From Yponomeuta sedellus (lineage: Eukaryota > Arthropoda > Insecta > Lepidoptera > Yponomeutidae): a stretch of 64,000 nucleotides of DNA. The notes beneath the pieces are model-generated. The model was not told the DNA's origin. It did not search any database and saw only the letters and a program-made list of their open reading frames with translations. Where the stretch lies: NCBI GenBank assembly GCA_934045075.1, contig OW203723.1, positions 21,913,615-21,977,614 of the forward strand, given 5' to 3'. Position 1 is the stretch's first letter; each line of letters begins with the position of its first letter. Shown in pieces: positions 29,200-39,593 of the stretch. The position numbers were made by a program, and so were the translations under genes.

Positions 29200-30019
29200 G
29201 CGCACTGCTAGCAGATTTACCACCATTTTCAGCTATTAAACTCTCTTCAGATCAACCATACTGAGGTAGGAATGTCAGTTGCTACATTACTGATGTCCTG
29301 TAGGTATGCAAACTTTAAATTGAATACAACTCTTTGTCATTGAAAGTAATACTTAAAAATGTGATTACTGATTACAGCCACTTGTGGTCAAGTTGGTGGT
29401 TCTTTCAATTGTTTTTATCAATGATGGACTGTTTGGAGAGTTACACCAGTTCGTCCATTTAATGTACTTATTTTCTATACAATGACAATTAAACTTTTAT
29501 AGTAAATGAACTACAGATTTGGCCACATGTGCCCTAGCTTTTCCGAGGAATATATAGAAATAAAACAATCCAGTAATTTATCCCTTATTAAGTCACTGCA
29601 GACTCAGTTTTATGTTCCACTTGTAGTGAGATAATTATCAAATGAAAATGGTCCGTATACTTATCGTAATATCACAGTTTATGGCAGTTTGTCGATTATC
29701 TAATGACTATGAGACTATAAAACTCTCAGACTACTTATGTACAAACGATAAAAGTGAAATCAATCATACCTACTTTTTTTGTTTGCAAAAATGTGGATTC
29801 GAATAGAGTGTTTGATTACTGAATGTTTAAGGATGTTCAAGCACTTGCTGACAGTATACCCACGCGTTTATTTTGTCTTAGTTGATGTTGGTTTAGCAAT
29901 ATAATGTTATTGTCTTGTAATTGTGTTTTTAATTCTCATATTGTAACGGTATAAAAAAATATCCCCTGTCTATCCGTAAAGTTCGGTTAAATCGTTTCTA
30001 CTAGTCAATAAACTGCCTC
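29200..30019. other. IF1 3' UTR and flanking DNA
   Basis: AT-rich, no second gene. An AATAAA lies near 29565. Confidence 0.5.
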
Positions 30020-30485
30020 GTTGGTCTAACAAAGCGCTCGTGGCCTAGGCGAACCAAGTGATCGGAATCAATCACTTGAGTTAAGCAACAACAGGCGCGG
30101 TCAGGTGCAGGATGGGTGACCGTCCCATGACTACCGCTAGCGGCATTTTTTCCGAGCGCTTCCGTGCTTCGCAAGGCACGTTAAGCTGTTGGTGCCAGCT
30201 GTCATGTAATGGCAGTCGTTGAGCCATGTCAGAGGCCTTATGGGTAGCTTGATAACGTCTGACAGAAAGGCCCGCCACTGTGGGGACTTAAAAGGGTTGA
30301 CGCGTGGTCCAACGGTATCAGGTCTGATTACCACGTTGGAGGTCGTGGATTCGCTTCCCACCGAGGCCTAGGGCCACTGTTCATTTGGACAAAATTAAAT
30401 AGCCTCAGTCTGGGTGTAATGCCATGTTTGTGAGCCTCCGGTCTGTTAGGACTGATTCCTATATTGTACTGATCTCATATTGAAC
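30020..30485 (+). repeat. repeat I split by repeat D
   Basis: A tRNA-like head begins CTCGTTGGTCTAAC at 30016; repeat D (CGTGGCCTAGGCGAACCAAG ... GGGGACTTAAAAGGGTTGA) then fills 30035-30300. Another repeat I head and body follow (GCGTGGTCCAACGGTATCAG, GGAGGTCGTGGATTCGC, CCTCAGTCTGGGTGTAATGC). Repeat D here lacks its region of lead CCACCAACCCGG, an internal deletion. Confidence 0.72.
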
Positions 30486-31065
30486 AAGTAGGTATTAAAA
30501 TCCCCTTATTCCATCTATTCATACACTCAGTTCTACATGGTAATACGGATGTTGACACATGTTACCAATTCATGTTAAGTTATTTTTTTTTAATTAAAGA
30601 CCGTATTTAAAAACGTATAATAACATTCTAAGAATATATTTATTTGCCATAAAATAAATAAAAATAGTTTAAATTGCATTATTTAATACCCATTATCACG
30701 TGACTGCGAACGTCAATCAAAGCGCGGGTGACGTCACTGACCGCTAAACAAAACAAGCTCACGTAGTCAAAAGTATCACCGGCGAACTAATTTCAACGAT
30801 ATTATTATAATATTATTGTAATATTATAACAATGAGACTGGATTCATCAAAGGAAGTAGTTCTAACTTACCGAAGATAGATTCGTTGATGGTGGCAAGTT
30901 ATTTTGCCCGAAATAAGAATTTTTGTGCAGCGGAGCTTAGAAACGTAAAAATGTCATTGTAAGTACGTTTGAAATACCTACCTATGGTTGGTGGGTAAAG
31001 TCAAAACTACCTATCTAAAACTATTTAAATTTTATCGTACAATACTTTTAGAATATTTGGCTTAC

Positions 31066-31258
31066 CTACATCAAAGTAGTTTTCACAAAAATAGCTGGTA
31101 CTTGTAGATGTCAATGATGTTGAACATCTTCTAGCAAGCGTTAGCCACTTTCTCCTTATTTTAGCAATTTTTGGAACATTTATGAACATTTTTTGCGGCG
31201 TACTTACTGACGTACTTTTACACATGGGTACTGCACAGCATTTGTACATCGTATTCAT
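31066..31258 (-). CDS. THAP zinc-finger domain exon (first coding exon)
   Basis: A THAP domain, the C2CH zinc-dependent DNA-binding fold of some animal transcription factors and of P-element-type transposases. From ATG at 31258 there are 64 codons plus one base: MNTMYKCCAVPMCKSTSV, then TPQKMFINVPK, IRRKWLTLARR and SYFCENYFDV. C8-x4-C13, the Pro of the VPK motif (P29) and W38 fit THAP. In the last zinc pair, Cys58 is kept but the expected His is Tyr61 (CENY instead of CExH), which should weaken zinc binding. The exon ends in TGTAG|GTAAGC. No second exon was found between here and the IF1 gene. Probably a transposon-derived or decaying gene copy. Confidence 0.75.
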
Positions 31259-31343
31259 TTTTACACCTTTCAGAAAACTTATTTATTCGTAAGAATTCAC
31301 TGAATATCAGGTTAACTTTCATAGAGCGCGAGATTGTTTATCG

Positions 31344-31356
31344 GTCTGTGACGTCA
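31344..31356. promoter_or_regulatory. TGACGTCA palindrome upstream of THAP exon
   Basis: TGTGACGTCATCA lies about 85-95 bases upstream of the THAP ATG. TGACGTCA is the CRE/ATF consensus. It may be a promoter site or only part of the inverted repeat; a second copy lies at 30729. Confidence 0.35.
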
Positions 31357-31787
31357 TCATACTCACGCGTTAGTTTAGAACGTTTTGGCGGGAATTTTAA
31401 AAAGTAGTTTTAAATAAGTATTTTTTTAGTAAAATGTGACGTATTTTTTCATGAAATTATTTTTTTCGTATTTTAATAGCGTCTATCTATGAAACAAAAT
31501 CCATTCCGAACATTAGTCCACATCCCTATTAAGAAATAAAAACCGCCTAGTTCTATCCATGTATTTTTCCTTTGGGGGCACTTGGTCCATATCAGAATGT
31601 CCACAGTATCATATCGTTTAACTAATGTGACAGATTTTTATTCCTATTTCGACCTAAATTTAATTTTCATAGTATGGGCCAAGTGCTCCGAAAGGGTATG
31701 TTTTTCCAAAATGTCTTTGTTTGAGAACGCTGAATATAAAGCTGTCAAATTCATGTACAATCAGTACACACTTTATATAAATTAAAT

Positions 31788-31835
31788 TCAAAGTCCTGAC
31801 TGACTGACTCACTCACTCATCAACGCCCAGCCTAA
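31788..31835 (+). repeat. repeat G, left part of a split copy
   Basis: TTCAAAGTCCTGACTGACTG then CATCAACGCCCAGCCTAA. The rest of this repeat continues at 33255 after two nested insertions. Confidence 0.8.
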
Positions 31836-32044
31836 GCGTCTAGTGTCAGTAGTTCGGTTAGTCCGGTTGGCCGAACAATTTCCTGGCGTTCACTTGTTTT
31901 CCCGGCGTTCACTTGTTTTCCAGATGTTCACTTGTTTTCATGTTGTTCATATTATAAAAAATTGACTTCAACCGAACTACTGAAACTAAAAAGTGTCAGT
32001 AGTTCGGTCAACCGGACTAATAACCGAACTACTGACACTAGAGG
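31836..32044. mobile_element. TIR element, 209 bp, TSD AGCCTAA
   Basis: Ends TCTAGTGTCAGTAGTTCGGT in inverted orientation at 31839 and 32042; a second inner palindrome (31991-32041) repeats the same end. It is flanked by AGCCTAA at 31829-31835 and 32045-32051. A triplet GTTCACTTGTTTTCC-like tandem lies inside (31888-31935). A hAT-like MITE is possible from the target duplication of 7 (or 8) bases. Confidence 0.75.
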
Positions 32045-32051
32045 AGCCTAA

Positions 32052-33254
32052 CGGCCGGTCTCAATATCCTATCGATCTTTAACTAAAGGTTAAAATAGCT
32101 ACCTTTAGTAACTATAGGTGACATTTTGCGTTTCAACAAACAAAGATAGATAGCAATAACACACCGTGACTTTGATCCATCTTTCGGAGTGCCCACCGCT
32201 TACCATAGGTAAGTGACTGCATAGAAAAAAACGCTTGAGCGTTTCAATATCACTTTCGAGCTTACTGTCGATGCGTCAGATAACTAGCTGTCAGAGTTTT
32301 GCGCCATCGCCCGATTTTGAAGGATAAGTGGGATATATAAAGGATTTACAGTACATATTTTTACATAAATAAGTGTATTTTAAAAATAAAAATGGATAAT
32401 ATCGTATATAGAGTACGTTGTATTTTATTCAATCTACGATGTAGCAGAATTCGAGGATCACCGGGTCAGCGCTTAATAAACTATGAAAGTGAACTTTCCG
32501 ACTCAAAATTTGTTTACAGATTTCGATTAAATGAAACGTCGGTAAATGACTTTTTTAAATATGTTAGTTTATTATTAGTAGCATTTGAAGCCCTCGATGT
32601 TATTACTTTTTTCTTACAAATCTGGTCCAGCAAGAAACTGATCTCATCTTTTCCAATAGGTCTGGTCTTTATCTGAAAAATAAAATCACAAAATATATGC
32701 ATAATGTCTTTTAAACAGGCTACATTTTACAAATAACTTCATCAGTAAACAAATACTTACGGTCAGTTGCTGTGCCATAATTGAAATTTCAGTTGGTTTT
32801 GTTTGTTCCTTCTTTCGCGCGCATCTTCTTGGAGAACATGTTATTTACCACAGATCATTGACATGATACCCGTCACTGCTCAGCGTCAAAGCGTTTCGTT
32901 GCGTCCTAAGAGTTGTGATTTGAAATTATTTAATCGTCGCAAACCAAAAATCACTGCCGTATTTTTTAACGTTTAGTCGTTTTAATATGAAAATACTTGT
33001 ACACAACTAATTTAGACCTTGAATTTAATGTTTATGGTTATTTCAAAACGTAACGTGATGAAATTCAATTCGAAAAATAAAACGTTTAGGGAGGGTCGTA
33101 CTTACTAAAGTTAGAGGTGCTATCTATCTTTGATCCAGACGAGGGTGGCATGATTTTTAATATTGAAACAGCAGTTAGAGATAGATTAAGGTTGACTGTT
33201 TATCAAGGGTAGCGATCCATTGTTAACTAGAGGTGGTTTATTGAGACCGGCCGT
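32052..33254. mobile_element. PIF/Harbinger-like DNA transposon, 1.2 kb
   Basis: Perfectly paired ends CGGCCGGTCTCAATA (left, from 32052; right end TATTGAGACCGGCCG to 33254) flanked by the 3-base duplication TAA (32049-32051 and 33255-33257). A 3-base TWA duplication is typical of PIF/Harbinger. Inside are a plus frame with a transposase-like segment (32392-32676) and, on the minus strand, ATGGCACAGCAACTGACC followed by GTAAGT (32759-32783), as expected for the second gene of such elements. Too short for both complete genes, so non-autonomous. Confidence 0.8.
32392..32676 (+). pseudogene. Harbinger transposase N-terminal fragment
   Basis: An open frame of 94 codons inside the Harbinger-like element. 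Residues 29-55 read INYESELSDSKFVYRFRLN, ETSVNDFFKYV, matching the 'D..F..RFRLsk..v..ll' segment that precedes the nuclease domain in HARBI1-like transposases. The DDE catalytic region is absent, so the copy is truncated or frameshifted. Recognition is helped by the element's ends; on its own the ORF would be weak. Confidence 0.5.
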
Positions 33255-33552
33255 AAGCCGTTGGACCTATGAAGCTGAAATTTTGCACAGAGGGTCTATA
33301 GGTATATAATGTAGCCAAGGAATACGATAAGGCTTTTTTAAAATTCAACCCCAAGGGGGCGAAAAAGGTTGTCAAAATTTGTTTGGGAGCTATACAGAAT
33401 GTTGTCTAATTTTCTTGAAACTTAAAATAACACAATTGATTGAACACGGGTTTGCCGATTTTTTTTTAATTTTTCCTTTAAGATAGTGAAGGGGGTTGCA
33501 AAATTTTGTTTAAAGTCCACGCGGACAGAGTCGCGGGCAAAAGCTAGTCTTT
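33255..33552 (+). repeat. repeat G, right part of the split copy
   Basis: Resumes at TAAGCCGTTGGACCTATGA and runs to CACGCGGACAGAGTCGCGGG then CAAAAGCTAGT. Compare the uninterrupted copies 6535-6880 and 43500-43845 (both minus). Confidence 0.85.
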
Positions 33553-33654
33553 AAATATTATAAATAAAGAAAATTATTTTCTCTATAGGAAACAAACAAT
33601 ACTTAGGTAATGGAGTATCTACGAGTACTTACACCTACACACAAGCAAAGATAT

Positions 33655-33765
33655 TGAACAAATCGAGCGTCGGTGTCGCGGTGGTTCGTGCTCCGCCTAA
33701 GGTACGGGTTCGGGTCCCGCGATGTAGGAAGAGACCCGTGACCCAGCAATGGGGACATTGTTATC
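33655..33765 (+). repeat. tRNA-like SINE fragment with repeat D end
   Basis: GTCGGTGTCGCGGTGGTTCG with B-box-like GGGTTCGGGTCCCGCG, joined to the repeat D 3' end (GGAAGAGACCCGTGACCCAG, GGGGACATT). Confidence 0.6.
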
Positions 33766-34670
33766 AGGTTTTTTGCTATAACATTGTTTTTTGTCTAATA
33801 TCACGAATGTACCTTTTCTGTCAGACAATAAGGGTTTCCGGCGTTCTAAAACAAATAAATTCAGAAAATCAGTTATTTTGGGAAAAGGTGATTTTGATAC
33901 TTGTTCAATATAAGATCTGTACAATATAGGAATCAGTTCTAACAGATCGGAGCAAGGAAAATGGTAACGGCGTTATTCGAGCTGCCTTTGAAGAGTTTTG
34001 GAGGAATCCCGTTTTTATAAATAAGACTTTAAAGGTGAAGTAACTCAGGATCGAGTTTCAGAAAACTAAAATACGTAGTATTCAATATGCATTGCGAAAG
34101 TCTTCCTACTTGTTAATCTGTTGGATAGTTTGACTACGTGGAAGAACCCGGTTAATCGACCATGCAAACTTTGTTCTTTGAAAAAGACCCCGGACTGTAG
34201 GTCGTAAAAATAACTATCACCATTGCTTAACATAAGCACCATTGTTGTTCTTTTTTTGCAAAAACGTGTTACATTATTTATACTTACAGAAGATATGATT
34301 TCTCAAGATCAGCGTTATAAATAATTTATTCAATTTTATTATGGGCTTAAAATAATTACTTGACAATGGTTGTGGGTTATGCTTTGAGGCGTTGTTGGTA
34401 TACATTACATTCTAACTTTATTTTCTTTTATAATAATAAATTAATTTAATTTTTTATTATAAATTTATAATAAATAATAAATTTATAATAAAAAAATAAA
34501 TTAATTTTTTTTTTTTTAATTACTTTTTTCTAACTTGTCAATTATGGTCTGAGGCGTTGTTGCAATGGCTTGACAATTACCTATGTCCCGTGGGGTTTAC
34601 TGGGTTTTAGTGCAGAGAGCTACCCACACAGGACCTCAGTAGACTCCTCTTCTTCTGTTTCTTGAAATAT
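33766..34670. other. no gene; very AT-rich 34420-34530
   Basis: 34430-34530 is an AT-only-like stretch (ATAAATTTATAATAAATAAT). Nothing coding seen. Confidence 0.4.
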
Positions 34671-34675
34671 GGTTT

Positions 34676-34785
34676 ATTAGGGTGTTTTCTCGTGGTCCCG
34701 CTACATCCCGTTAATTCTTGCGAACAGTAGACCGTGGACCCGTCAACGGGACAAAATAATGGGACCACGAGAAGACACCCCGTAA
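34676..34785. mobile_element. short fold-back MITE
   Basis: GGGTGTTTTCTCGTGGTCCC pairs with GGGACCACGAGAAGACACCC in inverted orientation about 100 bases apart. Confidence 0.72.
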
Positions 34786-35251
34786 AACTACATTAGTGTT
34801 ATAGGCGTGCAGATTTTATTAGTAGCTTGCTATAGGTACTTCTGGAGTGCAGTATTTTATTGGTTATGATTCAACGCCATCTATCGTAATGATAATGAAC
34901 TTACAACTGTGAACTAAGGCCATTGTTCAAACATTTTGGTTTACTCTGCGTTCCCCAGGCACTCGCTGGATGGCGCTACTGTCAATGCTCTATTTGGAGA
35001 ACTGTGGAGAGTATTTTTACCTATGTAGGTATCATGTTATTTATTTTGGCTGAGTTGCAGAATTTTCTTAAATTTAATCGGCCACAGACGTACCTTTTAA
35101 TTAAACATCTTCATATGAAATTAAATTTTATATGTACCTACTTTAAGCAGACACACTTCGAGAGTTTGATGCTACCAACAAAAAAAAACATATTTTAAGA
35201 TATAAGTTGGCGTCAGGCGTCGTCATAGTCGGTCCCGGGACAACCAACACT

Positions 35252-35514
35252 GAGGGCGAGATAAATAGTCGTTGCTTAGCCCAAGTCCGTACTCAAGCTT
35301 CCCTAAGCATTACTACAGGCTAACTTAGCTAAGTATCAAAGTAGACGTTTGCTTACCTGAGCATGTTCTTAGGCCAATGCTAAGAATTAGTCCGGGTTTC
35401 GCGACTTAGAGAGTGCCAAAGTACTGTCTATGATAGACAAATCGATTCTTAAGCAAGTGCTTTCGCTAAGACTCGTTCTTAGAAGCGACTATTTATCTCG
35501 CCCTGAGGCTTGAA
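35252..35514. mobile_element. fold-back MITE, TSD TGA
   Basis: Ends GGGCGAGATAAATAGTCG and its inverse CGACTATTTATCTCGCCC, flanked by TGA on both sides. Inner arms pair loosely (GCTTAGCCCAAG / CTAAGACTCGTTC). About 255 bases, no ORF. Confidence 0.78.
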
Positions 35515-36029
35515 CCTACCATAACCTACCTACTTATTTTTGTAACAAATTGCAAGAAATAGGTAGGTAGGCAAAACGTGTCTTATGCGATATCTAGTGG
35601 GCAGATGAGGATCCTTTAAGAATCGATAGTTTTGTATAGAATATCTAATATTGTTGGCCAATAGTGAGCCTCTGACCGGCTACCTCCTTCCACCCGTTTT
35701 TGTTCTATACTCGCACTTATTCTTTAGGAAATAAGAGCGGCCGTGTGTTAGCCCTGGTGAGCGTGCTATCCTCCAACAATCCCTACTGAAAATAGTCGGA
35801 ACATCGGAAGTCGGAACGGAACCAAAATTAGAAACGACTACACTTCGTTCCTAGTATTATACCTATCCTGTACAGGGACCAGACCTGTTTCATGATACAA
35901 TTCATGGTTTGCTGACTGTTTGATGTTCATTGCAAAGTCAATTAACCCACATATAACAAGTACTCTGCTATCAATGGAAGAATTGTCACAATAAACTACG
36001 AACTACAGTTCGTATCGTTTTATGAAACA

Positions 36030-36562
36030 CGGAAATGGGCTACAAACGAAAAAAAACTATCACGCGTAGGTACTGGGCTATTCTCCGTCTAGAGAGCGTG
36101 GCCAATCGGCCAGCGAGATGCTACGGGGGTGGTTCCATCAAAAATGCGACAAGAATAACAAATCGGACTACGTCACGCGAAATGGAGCTTCATAGAGAGC
36201 GCCTCAAATCTCAATCGACCATCGTGCATCGGGCGAACGACCGCGGCCGCGCCACCCTACTCACGAACCTAGCCGCGAGCCAAGAGTCGCGCGCCGCTGT
36301 CAACTGCGGCCGCTCCGAACTCAGCTCCAAGCGCCTCAGTTTACAATATCTCGTAGAAGGCGAGAGTCACGCCGCACGCCGCGAACCCTTGTGTATGGTG
36401 CTTCACATTGTTATAACAGCAAATCTTCGTACAGTGTTGTGATCTGTCGTGCTTTGGTGCCAGTTCGCCGTCGTGCGATCACAGTGAGCTGTTGTGATGC
36501 ATTTAAGGATTTACCTATGGCTGTCTTGTTTCGTCCTCGCAGGATATGTTCGAGCGACAGAG
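36030..36562 (+). promoter_or_regulatory. CpG-rich promoter and candidate first exon
   Basis: This non-repetitive, CG-rich block stands out from the AT-rich surroundings. It ends at a strong donor CAGAG|GTAAGG (36563). Two ATGs could start a short coding tail into it: 36516 (MAVLFRPRRICSSDR) or 36546 (MFERQ). CAGT initiator-like words occur near 36337 and 36435. Long frames through the block look like chance results of the GC content. The best reading is a TSS region with a mostly 5' UTR exon whose later exons lie beyond repeats to the right. No product can be named. Confidence 0.4.
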
Positions 36563-36918
36563 GTAAGGGCCGCCGTCTTAAATACGGCATTCGGAGGGCT
36601 CCGTGGAAAGGGAACATTGATTGCAGACCGGTCTTGCATCGGCCACGTTTTTGTTTCGCCAGCACTTGCGTAACTTTCAATGTCAACACTAGGTCTAAGA
36701 TCGCTAGTGTTGCAGCGGCCAAAGATTTCTAGCCGTCTGTGTGTTCCGCTATTTATCTATTAATGGTTTGGCCTGATTCGTTATGTTTACCTAGCCAGTA
36801 TCAGTCAGTAAACACGGCGTTATCGAAAGCCATCGCGCGTATCGAAAGATTACTGGCATCAACGTGAGTAACGTTTTAAGGTTACGTTTAGAAGAATGCG
36901 CTTCGGTTTACTCTCGCG

Positions 36919-36936
36919 ATGGAGTCAAACAAATGG
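36919..36936 (+). CDS. candidate alternative first coding exon
   Basis: CGCGATGGAGTCAAACAAATGG|GTAAGT: ATG, five codons (MESNKW in all) and a consensus donor in phase 0, 370 bases downstream of the other candidate first exon and still in CG-rich sequence. It could be an alternative promoter's exon of the same gene. Too short to judge by itself. Confidence 0.3.
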
Positions 36937-36979
36937 GTAAGTTAATGGGAACACGCTCATAGAATAGCTAGATGCAGAA

Positions 36980-37552
36980 GTGTTTGCTCAAAACAGCTGA
37001 ATACGGCTTTCCATACGTCCAAACTCCATTGCAGAAACAGCACCATGTAATATGCGTACCCACATGGGACTCGTGCAGCGGACTACATTCTTCCAATTAT
37101 TTTGATCGATCTACCCACCGAACTTGTTGAAAAAATCTTTTAATATGTATTCTGTAAATTTCTTGAGGACCGACCCAACGACACAGATATTTAGTATATT
37201 TAACTTTGGGATTATGTGCATCAGGACATGGTATATCTGAGTGTCGAATCTGATTCATATTTCAAACTAGACATCATTCAACAAAAACATAAACAGGATG
37301 CACACTAAATTGAGTACCTAACTGATCTTACTAAAGATCCCCATTAAGCAGGTATCCTACAGTTTATTGTTGACATCAAAACGAACATCTGACCAACCAA
37401 GAAACCAACCACCTTACTATCAGCCCAATTTTAATATCAGCCCTGCCTTCAGTACCTACCTGCGTCAGCAATAGATAACCATTTCCATTGTTGTCGTCAT
37501 CCGTAACGTAACTGATTACCTACGGTAAAACTGCCACTTGTAACGATACGAT
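36980..37552. other. no feature recognised
   Basis: Presumed first intron of the candidate gene above, if real. Nothing coding seen. Confidence 0.35.
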
Positions 37553-37935
37553 ATCAACCCTCGTATGTCCCCACTGCTGGAGCACGGGTCTTTTCTTGCA
37601 TCACAGAAAGGTTAGGCCATACTCCACTACGGGGGCCATGTCCAGGTTGGTTTACGATTGTAAGACAGTGGCGGGCCTTACAGTCAGAAGTTACCAAGCC
37701 GCCCATAAGGCCTGTGACATGTGAAGAAGCGCTTGTGATTGCTATCAATCACTTGAGTTAAGCAACAACAGGCGCGGTCAAGTGCAGGATGGGTGCTGAC
37801 CCGTGGCTACCGCTAGTGGCATTGTTCCGAGCACTTCCGTGCTTCGCAAGGCACGTTAAGCCGTTGGTGCCCGCTGTCATATCAGTCGGCATGTCAGACT
37901 GCAATGGCAGTCGATAATCCATGTCAGAGGTCACT
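37553..37935. repeat. repeat D, inverted pair
   Basis: 37553-37735 is the 3' half of repeat D on the minus strand; 37740-37930 is the 5' half on the plus strand (TAAGCAACAACAGGCGCGGT ... GTCATATCAGTCGG). The unit is a fold-back junction of two copies. Confidence 0.8.
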
Positions 37936-38339
37936 TGTAAAATAATTTTGAATTCGCCAGAGCATAGAACAATCCCATCTAATCACTCAGCTCATATTTG
38001 TCCATTGCTAGACATAGGGCTTCGCCAAGCCTCTTCTTTCCTCGCCCATCTTCAAGCAACCGCCCATTACCGTCGTCGGTGGGTTGGTTGGCGGATGTCC
38101 CACGCGAATGGAAAATGTAGAAGTTTTCTTAGCAATTTTCTTAGCAATTCTTAGCTTTGGAGTTTCCTGTGACCAACTTATTTCTATAGACTGACCTGCT
38201 GAACTCCTAAATCACACTGCTCTGAGAATATAATTATGTCGACAGTACGTACGCTACTCCGACAACTCACTGTTCCGGCAGCACACTACTCTTTAGCAAT
38301 TGTTTTGAAGTTTTCTGCTATCAACTAAGTACAACCTAT
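37936..38339. other. no feature recognised
   Basis: A 77-codon plus frame at 37921-38154 starts in repeat D and has no family features. Confidence 0.35.
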
Positions 38340-38467
38340 TACGTAAGATCAGCCACTAGTCTTGCAAGCCTCCACCAATCCGGACTTTGCCCCGTGGTGG
38401 AGTATGGCCCGTACCTTCCTCAGGGAAGAGACCTGTGCCCCTCAGTGGGGACATATTGGGTTGAGAT
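38340..38467 (+). repeat. repeat D, 3' end
   Basis: CTCCACCAATCCGGACTTTG, GTGGTGGAGTATGGCC, CAGTGGGGACATATTGGGTT; diverged. Confidence 0.72.
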
Positions 38468-38764
38468 GATGATGAACTAGGTAGAGCCTATCGCGGTTCC
38501 TGAGCCTAAGTATGCGCACAAAATCCTGTCGGAATCCCGACGTTTGCAAGAGCAATTTGTATGGGTTTTGACAGACAATTGGAATCGTTCAGGATTTGGC
38601 GCGCTTTATATAGGGGGTGAATCTTATTGAAATTAGGGCCCACTACGGCGACAGTACACTGCATCGACAGCACACTGCTTCAACAGCACACTAGTTTCAA
38701 TCTCTATGTCCTTATCTTTGTTATCTAATTAAATTTATAATAATTAGCAAATCACACTGCTGTG

Positions 38765-38935
38765 AGTCGCCCATTGGCTCAATTGGTAGAGCGCTGGTAC
38801 GGATAGCCAGAGGTTGCGGGTTCGAATCCCGGCATGGGTGAAATTTTTAGCCTCTAAATAGGTTTTTAAATTTGTTCCTTAGCACGGGTTAGTGCATTAA
38901 AAATAAAAAAAAATAAAAAAAAATAGTGTAATCAC
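38765..38935 (+). repeat. SINE-A copy
   Basis: Head GTCGCCCATTGGCTCAATTG, perfect B box GGTTCGAATCCCGG, tail TTAGTGCATTAAAAATAAAA and an A-rich end. Lacks the 5' extension. Confidence 0.9.
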
Positions 38936-39019
38936 ACTGCTGTAACCCAAAAAAACGTTACAATTTACCTAAATGTAGGCCACCACGATTCAGACTCGAC
39001 CTTGTGTGGTGGCTTCTAC

Positions 39020-39393
39020 TAAAATCTTCGTTATCAACCCTTGTATGTCCCTACTGCTGGGGCACGGGTCTCTTCTTGCATCGCAAGAAGGTTAGGCCCT
39101 ACTCCACCACGGGGGCCAAGTCCGGGTTTGTGGAGGATTGTAAGACAGTGGCGGGCCTTACTGTCAGAAGTTATCAAGCCTCCCATTATAGGCCTCTGAC
39201 ATGGCTAAACGACTGTCATTACATGACAGCCGGCACCAACGGCTTTACGTGCCTTGCGAAGCACGGAAGCGCTTGGAAAAATGCCACTGGGGCGGTAGTC
39301 ACGGGACGGTCACCCATCCTGCACCCGACCGCGCCTGTTGTTGCTTAACTCAAGTGATTGATTCCAATCACTCGGTTCGCCTAGGCCACGATC
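39020..39393 (-). repeat. repeat D, full-length minus copy
   Basis: Best minus copy, from CGTGGCCTAGGCGAACCGAG (39392 downward) to TACTGCTGGGGC... at 39050. Open frames across it on both strands are shadows of repeat sequence. Confidence 0.9.
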
Positions 39394-39491
39394 ACTAAAA
39401 TCTTAGCAAGGATGAAACGTTGTTGTATCTTAGTGATAACTGTTTCATTTCATTTCACGCGTATTGCGATGGACTTTTTGAGGTTCTTTAC

Positions 39492-39578
39492 CGATCTCGC
39501 CCACGTGTAGGAGAAAGCAGGCTCCCAGTGACATAACGAGATGGTGGTAATGAACACGTTCTCAATGGCGTTTGCGTA
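39492..39578 (-). CDS. candidate 87-base exon, membrane-like, unknown
   Basis: On the minus strand a segment between an ATTTACCTATGTAG acceptor and a GATCG|GTAAAG donor is exactly 29 codons: YANAIENVFITTISLCHW, EPAFSYTWARS. It is GC-richer than its surroundings and hydrophobic in the middle, like part of a membrane protein. A second frame is also open across it, so the translation is not secure. No neighbouring exon was found and no family is recognised. Confidence 0.22.
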
Positions 39579-39593
39579 CTACATAGGTAAATC

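Larger units (their letters stand above)
30727..31357. mobile_element. inverted-repeat-bounded segment around a THAP exon
   Basis: GTGACGTCACTGACCGCTAA (30728 on) and the reverse complement of 31333-31357, TGACGTCACAGACCGATAAA, match at 21 of 23 positions in inverted orientation on either side of the THAP exon. This suggests a short DNA transposon remnant or a foldback; the outer ends are not certain. Confidence 0.4.

Noticed and set aside
36035..36442. 135-codon plus-strand open frame
   Set aside because: Low complexity Arg/Ser-rich translation typical of a CG-rich non-coding exon; another frame is also open. Treated as promoter/5' UTR.
39004..39348. 114-codon plus frame, and similar frames at 8019, 12645, 18175, 30081, 52693
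   Set aside because: They all translate repeat D; the recurring PLTWLNDCHYMTAGTN-type peptide is the repeat read in one frame.
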